The position numbers were made by a program, and so were the translations under genes. Positions 1 through 8,340 of a DNA stretch of 64,000 bases are shown piece after piece; position 1 is the stretch's first letter; each line of letters starts with the position of its first letter. The notes beneath the pieces are model-generated. The model worked only from the letters and a program-made list of their open reading frames with translations, searched no databases and was not told the DNA's origin. The DNA is from Palauibacter sp022826685 (GTDB lineage: Bacteria > Gemmatimonadota > Gemmatimonadetes > Palauibacterales > Palauibacteraceae). The stretch is taken from NCBI RefSeq assembly GCF_965221685.1, contig NZ_OZ244907.1. One strand, written 5' to 3'.

Positions 1-1
1 C

Positions 2-1219
2 GCGGCCGGCTGCGCGACCGATGGCGGTGGAGACGCGACCGACGCGGTCGCCTACGAGGGGGCGCGCGTGATCGCGGGCGATGGTTCGGTCATCGAGTCC
101 GGCGTATTCGTGGTGGAAGCCGGGCGGTTTGCCGCCGTCGGGGCGAGCGGCGAGGTCGAGGTGCCGGACGGCGCGGAGCGGGTGGACCTCTCCGGCAGGA
201 CGGTCATGCCCGCGCTCGTGAACGCGCACCTCCACCTCTCCTCCGAACGCGAGGAACGGATCGAGCAGCTTCAACACATGGCCTACTACGGGGCGGCGGC
301 CGTCGTGAGCCTCGGCACCGAGACCGGCGGCATCGGGATCGAGATGCGCGACGAAGTCATCCCGGACGCGGCCCGCGCGAAGACGGCCGACCGCGGGATC
401 ACGATGCCGGAGCCCGGCCGCTCCGAGGCCCCCTACTGGGTCGAGACGGAGGAAGAGGCGCTGGCCGCGGTGCGGGAACTGGCGGAGCGGCAGGCCGACA
501 TCGTCAAGATCTGGGTCGACGACCGCGGAGGGCGGTACGAGCAGCTGCCCCCGGAACTCTACGGCCCGATCATCGACGAGGCGCACCGGCACGGCCTCAT
601 GGTGACGGCGCACGTCTTCTACCTGGAAGACGCCAAGCGGCTGCTCCGAGCCGGCGTGGACGTGTTCGCGCACGGCGTGCGGGACCTCGACGCGGACGAC
701 GAACTCATGGAACTCTGGGCCGAGCGCCCGGAGGTCGTCCTCGTCCCCAACCTCCCGGGGCCGGGGGTGGCGCTCGACCTGAGCTGGCTGAGCGGGACCG
801 TGCCGGCGGACCAACTCGCCGAGATGCAGGCGGCGTCCGTGGACAATCCGGCCGCGCAGGAGTCGTTCGGCATCCAGGCGCGGAACCTCGCCCGCTTCGC
901 CGAGGCCGGCATCCGGATCTCCTTCGGCACCGACGGCAACGCGGCCTGGGCCGTGCACCAGGAGATGGAGGACATGGTCCACTCCGGCATGACGCCGGGC
1001 GACGTCATCGTCGCGGCCACGAAGACCTCCGCCGAACTGATGAGCTGGGACGACCTCGGGGAGATCGCGGCTGGCAAGAGCGCCGACTTCATCGTGCTGG
1101 ACGCGAACCCGCTCGACGACATCACGAACACACGGCGGATCGACGCCGTCTACCTGCGGGGGGCCATGGTCGACCGGGACGGGATCAGCGCCCGCCTGCT
1201 CGCAGCCGGGACCGAGTGA
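2..1219 (+). CDS. Amidohydrolase lipoprotein, 5' end outside the window
   Basis: Metal-dependent amidohydrolase of the imidazolonepropionase/prolidase-like group, probably hydrolysing an amide or peptide bond outside the cytoplasm. The reading frame is already open at base 2 and begins A-A-G-C, a lipobox ending, so the true start lies before the window and the GTG at 68 is internal. Seen: the HLH metal motif near residues 76-78 of the visible part, a KIWVDD segment where a bridging lysine is expected, later histidines in TAHVF and FAHGV, and FGTDGNA near the end, which carries the usual aspartate. The closing SADFIVLDANPLDDI is typical of the family C-terminus. The substrate cannot be told. 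Family is secure; lipoprotein status rests on the visible lipobox remnant. Confidence 0.88.
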   Translation, partial: AAGCATDGGGDATDAVAYEGARVIAGDGSVIESGVFVVEAGRFAAVGASGEVEVPDGAERVDLSGRTVMPALVNAHLHLSSEREERIEQLQHMAYYGAAAVVSLGTETGGIGIEMRDEVIPDAARAKTADRGITMPEPGRSEAPYWVETEEEALAAVRELAERQADIVKIWVDDRGGRYEQLPPELYGPIIDEAHRHGLMVTAHVFYLEDAKRLLRAGVDVFAHGVRDLDADDELMELWAERPEVVLVPNLPGPGVALDLSWLSGTVPADQLAEMQAASVDNPAAQESFGIQARNLARFAEAGIRISFGTDGNAAWAVHQEMEDMVHSGMTPGDVIVAATKTSAELMSWDDLGEIAAGKSADFIVLDANPLDDITNTRRIDAVYLRGAMVDRDGISARLLAAGTE

Positions 1220-1247
1220 CCGCCCGCCGCCGTCCCGGCACACCTCG

Positions 1248-1841
1248 ATGATCGAGCTTCATCCCGTGACGCTCGAAGGCCGGGGCGTCCGTCTCGAACC
1301 CATGGACATCGGGCACGCCGCCGCGCTCGCCGAGGCCGCGGCGGACGGGGAGTTGTGGAACCTCTTCTTCACCTTCGTCCCGGCTCCGGACGAGGTGACG
1401 GACTACATCGAGATGGCGCTCGAGGGCCAGGCCGCCGGCCACATGCTGCCGTGGGTCGTCCGGCTCGCGGACACCGGCGCCGTCATCGGATCCACCCGCT
1501 ACCACGACATCCTGCCGCACGTGGACCGGGTGGAGATCGGCTACACGTGGTACGGCGCGAGCCACCAGCGCACACACGTGAACACCGCGTGCAAGATTCT
1601 CCTCATGACGCACGCCTTCGAGACGGTGGGGTGCGGCGTCGTGGGGCTCCGCACGGACGGCATGAACCTGCGCTCCCAGCGGGCCATCGAGGCGCTCGGC
1701 GCGAAGAAGGACGGCGTCCTGCGCAATCACTCGCTGCGCCGCGACGGTAGCGTGCGCGACGACGTGATGTACTCCGTCCTCCTCCACGAATGGCCCGCCA
1801 TCAAGCGGCACCTGGAGACCCGCCTCTGGCGCCACCGCTGA
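1248..1841 (+). CDS. GNAT family N-acetyltransferase (RimJ/RimL type)
   Basis: Cytoplasmic acetyltransferase of the GNAT fold, 197 residues, normal for the RimJ/RimL-like subgroup that acetylates protein N-termini or small amines using acetyl-CoA. Seen: the opening GRGVRLEPMDIGHAAAL strand-helix; VIGSTRYHDI and VEIGYTWY in the central sheet; and the late TDGMNLRSQRAIEALGAKKDG segment, which matches the family's typical N-x-RSQ-AIEKLGF ending. The acetyl-CoA loop is atypical: a Q/R-x-x-G-x-G/A signature is replaced by SHQRTHVNTACK. It follows the amidohydrolase by 28 bases on the same strand and could be cotranscribed. The substrate is unknown. Confidence 0.88.
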   Translation: MIELHPVTLEGRGVRLEPMDIGHAAALAEAAADGELWNLFFTFVPAPDEVTDYIEMALEGQAAGHMLPWVVRLADTGAVIGSTRYHDILPHVDRVEIGYTWYGASHQRTHVNTACKILLMTHAFETVGCGVVGLRTDGMNLRSQRAIEALGAKKDGVLRNHSLRRDGSVRDDVMYSVLLHEWPAIKRHLETRLWRHR

Positions 1842-1888
1842 CCGGGGCGCCGGAAGCGGGCGTGCCTCGGGATGCTCCGTGCGCTGCG

Positions 1889-2494
1889 TTACATGCCGAG
1901 GGAGATGTCGACCTGCGTGTTCTCCCATGAGAAGCGGAGCGCGCCGTCCACCTGCTCGAAGGTCATCATCTCCACCATTTCGGCGGTGGCCGAGGGCGTC
2001 GCCATGAAGCTGCCCACTTCGGTGCTCTGGACGGCCTCGTCGATCGGGATTCCCCAGCGGTCGTATTCCGAGTTCACGTGGAACGTCCATTCCATCTCGC
2101 CGGGCGTGGCGTACAGCGAGTAGCTCCCCGGCTCGAGCGCGACACCGCCGACCGTGGCGGCGGCCGAAAGGTGGAGCGCGGTCGCCTCGTTCGCCCCCAG
2201 GCGCCAGACCGCCCCGTAGGGAACCAGTTCGCCCATGACGACGCGCTCGCGGGCCGAGGGAGCGCCGTAACAGAGGAGACCCTCGCCCCCGTCGTACGAG
2301 AAGCTCAGCTCCTGGAGCGGACTCTGCCTGCCTGCCAGGTCGCCCATCACGACGCAGGCCAGCCCCGCGTCGGCCATTTCCATTTCGTCCATGGCTTCGG
2401 CCGTCTCCGCCATCTCCGCCTCGCCGGCCTCGGATCCGCCGCCACATCCCGCGACGAGAAGGACGGCCAGGTACCACGCGCTGCTTCGCTTCAT
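1889..2494 (-). CDS. DUF2911 domain lipoprotein
   Basis: Predicted lipoprotein of 201 residues. The signal peptide ends at a lipobox (LLVAGC, Cys17) and is followed by an acidic, Met/Glu/Ala-rich linker to about residue 45. The rest matches DUF2911: a short YG(A/S)PSARER strand, the diagnostic WRLGANEAT, then GSYSLYATPGEMEWTFHVN. DUF2911 proteins are common in Bacteroidota, Acidobacteriota and Gemmatimonadota; no biochemical function is established. It is convergent with the GNAT gene and ends 48 bases after it. Nothing suggests truncation. Confidence 0.88.
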   Translation of the reverse strand: MKRSSAWYLAVLLVAGCGGGSEAGEAEMAETAEAMDEMEMADAGLACVVMGDLAGRQSPLQELSFSYDGGEGLLCYGAPSARERVVMGELVPYGAVWRLGANEATALHLSAAATVGGVALEPGSYSLYATPGEMEWTFHVNSEYDRWGIPIDEAVQSTEVGSFMATPSATAEMVEMMTFEQVDGALRFSWENTQVDISLGM

Positions 2495-2527
2495 CTTGTC
2501 ACCTCCAAATGTCCTTTCTCCGGACGG

Positions 2528-3610
2528 TTATTTCGTCCAGACCGCGACGAGGCCGCACCGGGAAGGCGGGAACTCCGCCGGGCCCGATCCCAGCCCCTTG
2601 TATATCTCGATGCCTGCGATCTCGCTCGGCCTCACGGCGTCGTCCAGTGCGATCCCCCTCGTGGGCAGACCGTCGATATAGAAGGTCAGCGTACAGGCGC
2701 CCGCGACCCCCGACGACTGCCTCGTGTTCACGAGCCTGCAGTCGGTACGCCGGAGGTTGCACTGAAGCCGGATTCCCGATTCGTCCGCGATCATTTGCGA
2801 GATCTCCACGGGCCGGCGGCGATCGACGTCTTCCGCCGTGTAGAAGGTGCCCGTGCCGGCGAGTTCGGCCCAGTGCCTGCGGTCGTAGAAGCCCTGGAGC
2901 TCCAGCCGGCGCACCCTCATCACCGTCGCGACGATCGGTTCCATCTCCACCGGATCGGGGACCATGCCGATCTCCACCTCCGTGGTGAGGCCGGCGGAGA
3001 CATCGACTACGTAGGAAAGCGGCGCGTACCCGAGGTGGCGCACCTCCAGCCGCTGGGTGCCCACCGGAACGCCGCTCAGGACGAAATCCCCCTGGCGGTT
3101 GGTTTCGGTCGACCTGAGGCGCGTCGAAACGGCCACGGCGGCCGAGGCGACGGGATCGTCCGTCATGGCGTCTCGCACCCGGCCCATCAGCCGGCCGGTG
3201 CTTCGCCGTTCCCGTCGCAGCGTGAGGGTGACGTCGTGGAGCGTCCCGCCGCCGAGGGCCACCACGGCTTCCTCGCTCGAACGGTCCCGGAACTCGGCCC
3301 ACAGCGTGGCCTCCGTTGCGTTCCGCGGGGCGCAGACGACGAGGCTTCCGACGGTTTCGACATCCTGACGCACAGGCCTCCACGTGCGCTCGGGATGGGT
3401 CCACCGGACGATCACGGTCGCGTTCCGGGCCCGCGTCATCTCGGCTTCGTTCAGGACGACCACCCGAAGGGCCGTCCGGTCGCCGCAGTCGGGTTCCTGC
3501 GCGGCAAGGTCCCCGCCCGCGGCGCCCAGTCCGAGCACCGCAGCGAGGCTCCAGCCCAGTCCCGGCGCTACCGATCCTTCATCCGGCTTTGAGAATCTCC
3601 CACTCGGCAT
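2528..3610 (-). CDS. Carboxypeptidase-regulatory plus TonB-plug protein, copy 1
   Basis: Exported protein of about 360 residues, first of three tandem paralogues. Seen in order: a signal peptide ending near LAAQ; a Cys-containing strand (PDCGDR); a beta-rich segment ending in VRWTHPE; a carboxypeptidase-regulatory-like domain (TNRQGDFVLSGVPVGTQRLEVRHLGYAP); and a TonB-receptor plug-like domain (GFYDRRHWAEL, YTAEDVDRRRP, IADESGIRL). It stops at GLVAVWTK, just where a receptor would continue into its beta-barrel. Role unknown; perhaps a periplasmic partner of outer-membrane proteins. The ATG at 3610 is chosen because it opens a good signal peptide; an ATG at 3634 is also possible. Neither has a clear ribosome site. 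Confidence 0.82.
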   Translation of the reverse strand: MPSGRFSKPDEGSVAPGLGWSLAAVLGLGAAGGDLAAQEPDCGDRTALRVVVLNEAEMTRARNATVIVRWTHPERTWRPVRQDVETVGSLVVCAPRNATEATLWAEFRDRSSEEAVVALGGGTLHDVTLTLRRERRSTGRLMGRVRDAMTDDPVASAAVAVSTRLRSTETNRQGDFVLSGVPVGTQRLEVRHLGYAPLSYVVDVSAGLTTEVEIGMVPDPVEMEPIVATVMRVRRLELQGFYDRRHWAELAGTGTFYTAEDVDRRRPVEISQMIADESGIRLQCNLRRTDCRLVNTRQSSGVAGACTLTFYIDGLPTRGIALDDAVRPSEIAGIEIYKGLGSGPAEFPPSRCGLVAVWTK

Positions 3611-3700
3611 CCCGAAGACTGGGCCTCCGGGCACCCGGCATCAAGCGAGGAGGAGGAGGACGCGGCGACCCCCACCGCGGCGATTCAGGCGACGATGCTC

Positions 3701-4771
3701 CTACTTGGTCCAGACCGCAACGACGCCGCAGCGTGAACGCGCCCCGCCAAACTCCGCCGGCAGCGACGCCGCTCCCCTGTAGATTTCGACGCCCGCGATC
3801 TCAAGGGGTTTCACGAAGTCGTCCAGGTCACGGCCCACCGATACACCGTCGAGATAGACGCTCAGCCCGCAGGGACGTCCCCCGAACCCCAGCGACGCCC
3901 GCGTGCTTACCAGCCTGCAGCGACGACCGGAGCAGTTGAGTCGGATCCCCGACTCTTCAGCGATCATATGCGAGATGCGGAGCGGCTGGCGGCGCTCGAT
4001 GTCCTCCGCCGTGTAATACGTGGCGCCGCCAATGCGTTCGCCCCAGAACTTGCGCTCGTAGAAGCCTTTGACCTCCAGGCGGCGCGACCGCGTCGCCATC
4101 GCCACCAGGGGCTCCATCTCCAGCGGGTCGGGAACCAGGCCAAGTTCAAGGTCCGTGGTGACGCCCTTGGATACCACGACCGGGTGCACGAGCGGCGCGT
4201 AGCCAAGGCTCCGCAGGGAGAGTTCGTGGACCCCGACCGGCACGCCGCTGAGGATGAACTGGCCGCTCCGGTTGGTCTCCGCCACCATGCGCCCCCCGAG
4301 CGACACCGCGACCGCCGCCACCGGACGGTCCGTCCGCGCGTCCTGCACGCGTCCGATCATGCGCCCGGTCGCTGACGACTCGAGGAGCAGCCGCAGTTCC
4401 ACATCCCGCGACATGCCGGGCTCAAGTTCGACCGACCGCTGCCTGCTCGAGACGTCGCCCAACTCCGCCCACAGCGTGGCGCGTCGGGCGTCGCCGGGAG
4501 CGCAGAACTGCAAACGGCCCTAGAGATCGACCTCTCGCCGCACCGGCCTTCGATCGGCATCGGTGTCCGTCCAGCGCAGCACCACCGTCGCGCCCGGAAT
4601 GGGTATCATCCCAGACTCGTCCAGCACGGTCACGAGCATGACGGCCCGTTCGCCGCAATCCGACTCCTGGGCCGCAAGTCCCGGAGCACTCGCTGCAAGC
4701 GCAACAACCGCGACGGTCGCCGCGACGAGGGGCCGAACCCGAGCCTGTACTCCGCGCTCCGCTGATCTCAT
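3701..4771 (-). pseudogene. Plug-only protein copy 2, split by an in-frame amber codon
   Basis: Second paralogue of the plug-only family. The frame runs from an ATG at 4771 (signal peptide MRSAERG..APGLAAQ), through DCGERAV and VLRWTDTD, to VRREVDL, where a TAG sits at 4520-4522. It then resumes in the same frame (FCAPGDARRATLWAELGD) through the regulatory domain and plug domain to GVVAVWTK. No base is gained or lost. In copies 1 and 3 the matching place reads through (VETVGSLVVCAP and AGPDGSFSMCAP), so a single base change explains the stop. This is a recent pseudogene, a read-through codon or a sequence error. The rest of the protein looks intact, with no further stops. Confidence 0.82.
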
Positions 4772-4799
4772 GCCAACCTCGGGAGAGAAAGAACCGATC

Positions 4800-5882
4800 C
4801 TACTTCGTCCAGATCGCGACGACGCCGCATCCGGAGTCGGATCCCGATAATTCAGCGGGAAGAGATGCCGGCCCCCTGTACACCTCGAGCCCCGCGATCT
4901 CAACCGGTCGTACGAAATTGTCGACCGTGTTCCCTCGCCCGCCGCCTCCGAGGGGAACGCCGTCAAGGTAGATTCGCATGCGGCAGCCACCCGGCGAAAA
5001 TCCCGACGTGCCCCGCGTGTTTATGATTGTGCAGCTGTCACGCCGAACGCCGCACTCCAACCGGATCCCCGAAAGGTCTGCGATCATGTGCGAAATGAGC
5101 ACGGGGCTGCGGCGCTCGATGTCGGCGGATGTGAAGAAGGTCCCCCCGCTGACGAGTTCGCCCCAGTACTTGCGTTCGTAGAAACCCTTGACCTCCAGTC
5201 GGCGCGACCGGGTCGTCGTCGCCACGAGGGGCTCCATCTCCACGGGATCCGGCACGAGACCCACCTCGATTTCCGTCGTGATCCCGCGCGTCACCCGGAC
5301 CGGATGGGAAAGGGGGGCATATCCGAGGTGTCGCACCGAAAGTTCGTACACCCCCACTGGAACACCGCTCAGGACGAACCCGCCCTGGCGGTTGGTCACT
5401 CCCATTTCCGTGCGGCCGACGAGCGACACCGCCGCCGCATTCACGGGTCTCTTCGTCCGGGCGTCACGGACCTGCCCGATCAGCCGTCCCGTGCTCACCG
5501 GCCCCGAGCGGAGTCTGAGTTCCACCTCGCGGAGTGTACCGGCCACGATGGCAACCACCGCTTCTTCGCTCGACATGTCGCCGAACTCGGCCCAGACCGT
5601 CGCCTGCCGCGCGTCCGGCGGAGCACACATGGAAAAGCTCCCATCGGGCCCCGCTTCTTCGCGTACCGGTCTCCTCGCGCGATCCGTGTCGGTCCAGCGA
5701 AGAACCACGATCGCCCCAGGCATCGGAACCGTCCCCGACTCGTCAACGACCACGACCCTCATGACGGCCCGTTCGCCGCAATCCGATGCCTGACCGGCCA
5801 GCCCCGGAGCACTCCCGGCAGACGCAAAGGCAACCACAGCCATCCCGACCAAGCGCCGGACCCTATGGCTCGGCCAACTCAT
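4800..5882 (-). CDS. Carboxypeptidase-regulatory plus TonB-plug protein, copy 3
   Basis: Third, intact member of the tandem family, about 360 residues. The signal peptide runs from MSWPSHRVRR to APGLAGQ. Then follow SDCGERAV, a WTDTDRARRPVREE strand region, the carboxypeptidase-regulatory-like domain (TNRQGGFVLSGVPVGVYEL), and the plug-like domain (GFYERKYWGEL, IERRSPVLISHMIA, YLDGVPLGGGGRGN), ending GCGVVAIWTK. The start at 5882 gives the paralogues' signal-peptide layout. GGTGGAGG lies only one base upstream, which is tight, so upstream starts at 5921 or 5942 cannot be excluded. It probably acts in the periplasm or at the outer membrane; its partner and ligand are unknown. Confidence 0.82.
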   Translation of the reverse strand: MSWPSHRVRRLVGMAVVAFASAGSAPGLAGQASDCGERAVMRVVVVDESGTVPMPGAIVVLRWTDTDRARRPVREEAGPDGSFSMCAPPDARQATVWAEFGDMSSEEAVVAIVAGTLREVELRLRSGPVSTGRLIGQVRDARTKRPVNAAAVSLVGRTEMGVTNRQGGFVLSGVPVGVYELSVRHLGYAPLSHPVRVTRGITTEIEVGLVPDPVEMEPLVATTTRSRRLEVKGFYERKYWGELVSGGTFFTSADIERRSPVLISHMIADLSGIRLECGVRRDSCTIINTRGTSGFSPGGCRMRIYLDGVPLGGGGRGNTVDNFVRPVEIAGLEVYRGPASLPAELSGSDSGCGVVAIWTK

Positions 5883-6047
5883 GCCTCCACCCCGGACCGT
5901 TCCATTCTCGTCCGCACTCATCGCATCAATGGTCCATATCACCTAGACGGTGAGCAACCTCAGGCCCGAGATCCGTCACGAAGACGACGGGAACCCCTGG
6001 GGCGTCACGCTCGATCGCGTGCGGGACTTTCCATCCTCTCGCCTGCA

Positions 6048-7409
6048 TCAGGCGAGGAGGAGGAAGCCTCCGGCGGCCAGGACCGCGGCGGCGAGGGCGT
6101 AGGGTAGTTGGGTCAGGGCGTGCTCGACGACGCCGCAGCCGGCGCCGCGCGACGCCAGGACGGTGGAATCGCCGTAGAAGCAGGCGTGGCTGCCGAATGC
6201 GCTCGCGGAGATGAGGGCGCCGATGACGAGCGGCATCTCCGCCCCCACCGCGCTCGCGAGCGGCAGCACGATGGGCACGGCGACCGCGAAGATGCCCCAG
6301 AACGACGCGGTGGCGAAGGCGACGAGCGACATCGTGAGGAAGGTGACCGCCGGGAGGAGTTGCGGCGTCATCAGGGGTTCGACCGCGTCGATGAGGTAGA
6401 CGGTGAGCCCGAGTCCGTCGTTCACTTCCTTGAGGAGGAAGCCGCCGAACACCGTGGCGAGGGGGACGATCATCGTGAGCACCCCGGCCATGGCGGTGTC
6501 GAGCGCGGCACGCACGCGGAGTAGCCTGGCGCCCGCGACGATGGCGAGGGTGACGCCGAGCGCGACGACGACGCCCTTCAGGATGTCCAGGTCGAGAATC
6601 CACGTGGCGGCCACGAGCGTGACGACGGGGACGACGAAGTGCCACGGACGCGCGCGCTCGGCGGCGGCCGGATCCGTCTCGCCCTCGAGCTTCGCCTCAT
6701 CGAGGCCCGGAGGGATGACCTGCCCCGTCTCCCGGGCGCGGCGCTCCGCCTTCCGCATGGGGCCGATGGCGGGGACGAGGCCGGTGCCGACGAGGAGGGC
6801 CAGGGCCACCGCGATCCAGGCGTAGAGCATGAACGGGATCGCATCGATGTAGAGCGAGAGGCCCCGCCCCGGCGCCGCCCACCCCGTCTCCTCGAGCAGG
6901 CCTGAAAAATATGCGGCCCACGTCGAGATCGGGACGAGGATGCACACCGGCGCGGCGGTCGAGTCCACGACGTAGGCGAGCATCTCGCGCGACACGCGAT
7001 ACCGGTCGGTGAACCGCTTCACGGAGGAGCTGACCGCAAGGACGTTGAGGTAGTCGTCGATGAAGACAGCGAGCCCGAGCAGCCACGTCACGGCGAGCGA
7101 GCCGCCGCGCGTCCGGATGCGAGCCGACGCCGCATCGCCGAAGCGGGCCGCCGCGCCCACCCGGACGAGCAGCGTGATGAGGCTGCCGAAGAGCGCGCAG
7201 ACGAGGATGATCCAGCCCACGGTCTCGTTCTGCATGACCGCGACCATGCCGTCCGTGAAGGCGGTGAGCGGGTCCCGGGGCGCGAGGATCACGAACCCGA
7301 CGAGCGCCCCGATGATGAGGGATTCCACGGGCCGGCGCGTCCAGACCGCAACGGCCAGCACGACGGCCGTCGGCACCAGGCTTACGACGCCGAAATACTC
7401 CAGCGGCAA
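6048..7409 (-). CDS. NhaC-family Na+/H+ antiporter
   Basis: Inner-membrane cation/proton antiporter of the NhaC superfamily, 453 residues with about eleven to twelve hydrophobic segments, the usual size. Typical motifs seen: WTRRPVESLIIGALVGF near the N-terminus; the FIDDYLNVLAVSSS signature at about residue 120, with paired acidic residues in a membrane segment; DSTAAPVCILVPISTWAAY; and near the C-terminus ASAFGSHACFYGDSTVLAS, the second conserved half. It likely exports Na+ in exchange for H+; some relatives exchange amino or dicarboxylic acids. It lies 73 bases after the MOSC gene on the same strand and may share its transcript with the Nramp-like gene. Confidence 0.9.
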   Translation of the reverse strand: MPLEYFGVVSLVPTAVVLAVAVWTRRPVESLIIGALVGFVILAPRDPLTAFTDGMVAVMQNETVGWIILVCALFGSLITLLVRVGAAARFGDAASARIRTRGGSLAVTWLLGLAVFIDDYLNVLAVSSSVKRFTDRYRVSREMLAYVVDSTAAPVCILVPISTWAAYFSGLLEETGWAAPGRGLSLYIDAIPFMLYAWIAVALALLVGTGLVPAIGPMRKAERRARETGQVIPPGLDEAKLEGETDPAAAERARPWHFVVPVVTLVAATWILDLDILKGVVVALGVTLAIVAGARLLRVRAALDTAMAGVLTMIVPLATVFGGFLLKEVNDGLGLTVYLIDAVEPLMTPQLLPAVTFLTMSLVAFATASFWGIFAVAVPIVLPLASAVGAEMPLVIGALISASAFGSHACFYGDSTVLASRGAGCGVVEHALTQLPYALAAAVLAAGGFLLLA

Positions 7410-7482
7410 CTCCCTTCTCCGGAGGCCGGACCCGCGCTCCCGTCGGCGGTTCGGCGGCCCGCGCTAGGCGAGACGGGCGGCG

Positions 7483-8340
7483 CTAGCCGAGGCGGACCTC
7501 GTCGCCGACCCGGACGGCGCCCGGCCCGGCCACCTCGCACTTCACGCCGACGTTCCCGTCGTTGTGGTCGAAGGCGGCGCGCAGCACCCGCGGGTCCTTC
7601 GGGAGATCTCCCAGCGGGAGCGTGACCATGACGCAGCGCATGCACGGCTTCGTCACCCGCAGGCGCGCCCCGCCGATCTCGAGCGTGCCGCCCACCCAGT
7701 CGTTCTCGACGAAGCCCCGCGCCCCGGCGACGGGTTCGATCACGAGGTTGGGCCGGAAGCGGCCGACGTGGAAATCGCTCCCCGGCACGAGTCCCCGCAG
7801 GTGGTCGAGGCTCGCCGTCGTCAGCGCGTGGAGGCCGGAACTGTCGAAGAACGTCCCCGGCGGCAATTCCCACTCCGTGATCTCGTCGCGGTACGTCCGC
7901 CCGTCCTGGACCAGCCCGTCCATGTCCGGCCAGTGGTACTCACACGTCGCGCTCTCGACCGCCTCCGTCGCGAACGCGACTTCGCGGCCCAGCAGCGCAC
8001 TCAGGCGGGCCTCCAGACCTTCGCGGCGAGCGCTCGACAGCGTCGTCCCATCCTCGAACCGGACGCGGATCGACGCGGCCCCGTTCTCCCGTTCGAAGCT
8101 CGCGGAGAGGCCGTAGACCGCACCCCACATCCGCGGCCGCTTCGCGCTCACCACGCGCCCGGTTTCGCGGTCCACGAGCGCGCCGGTCCGGTCGCCCTCC
8201 ATCCCGCGCGCCGTGATTCGAGCCGCCTCCAGGCGTTCTCCCCCCATCGACTTCACGGGATAGCGGTGGAGGCTCACGACACGCCCGACCACCGCTCCCG
8301 GCGCAGCCCCCGCTCCGTCCATGGCAGGGTGGGCGCTCAT
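7483..8340 (-). CDS. MOSC domain-containing protein
   Basis: Cytoplasmic protein of 285 residues with the two-part MOSC layout: an N-terminal beta-barrel region (VSLHRYPVKSMGGERLE, residues about 20-37) and a C-terminal MOSC domain with FRPNLVIEP, GARLRVTKPCMRCVMVTL and NVGVKCEVAGPGAVRVGDEV. The conserved cysteine in KPCMRC is the residue that handles sulfur or molybdenum cofactor in relatives such as the mARC and YcbX proteins. The ATG at 8340 overlaps the stop of the upstream Nramp-like gene (ATGA), so the two are probably translationally coupled. The job is likely reduction of N-hydroxylated compounds or sulfur transfer; no partner ferredoxin domain is fused here. Confidence 0.9.
   Translation of the reverse strand: MSAHPAMDGAGAAPGAVVGRVVSLHRYPVKSMGGERLEAARITARGMEGDRTGALVDRETGRVVSAKRPRMWGAVYGLSASFERENGAASIRVRFEDGTTLSSARREGLEARLSALLGREVAFATEAVESATCEYHWPDMDGLVQDGRTYRDEITEWELPPGTFFDSSGLHALTTASLDHLRGLVPGSDFHVGRFRPNLVIEPVAGARGFVENDWVGGTLEIGGARLRVTKPCMRCVMVTLPLGDLPKDPRVLRAAFDHNDGNVGVKCEVAGPGAVRVGDEVRLG

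Noticed and set aside
5926..6051. Short open frames on both strands between copy 3 of the plug proteins and NhaC
   Set aside because: About 40 codons each, with plausible-looking residues on both strands, but no recognisable family and no ribosome site; I could not choose a strand.
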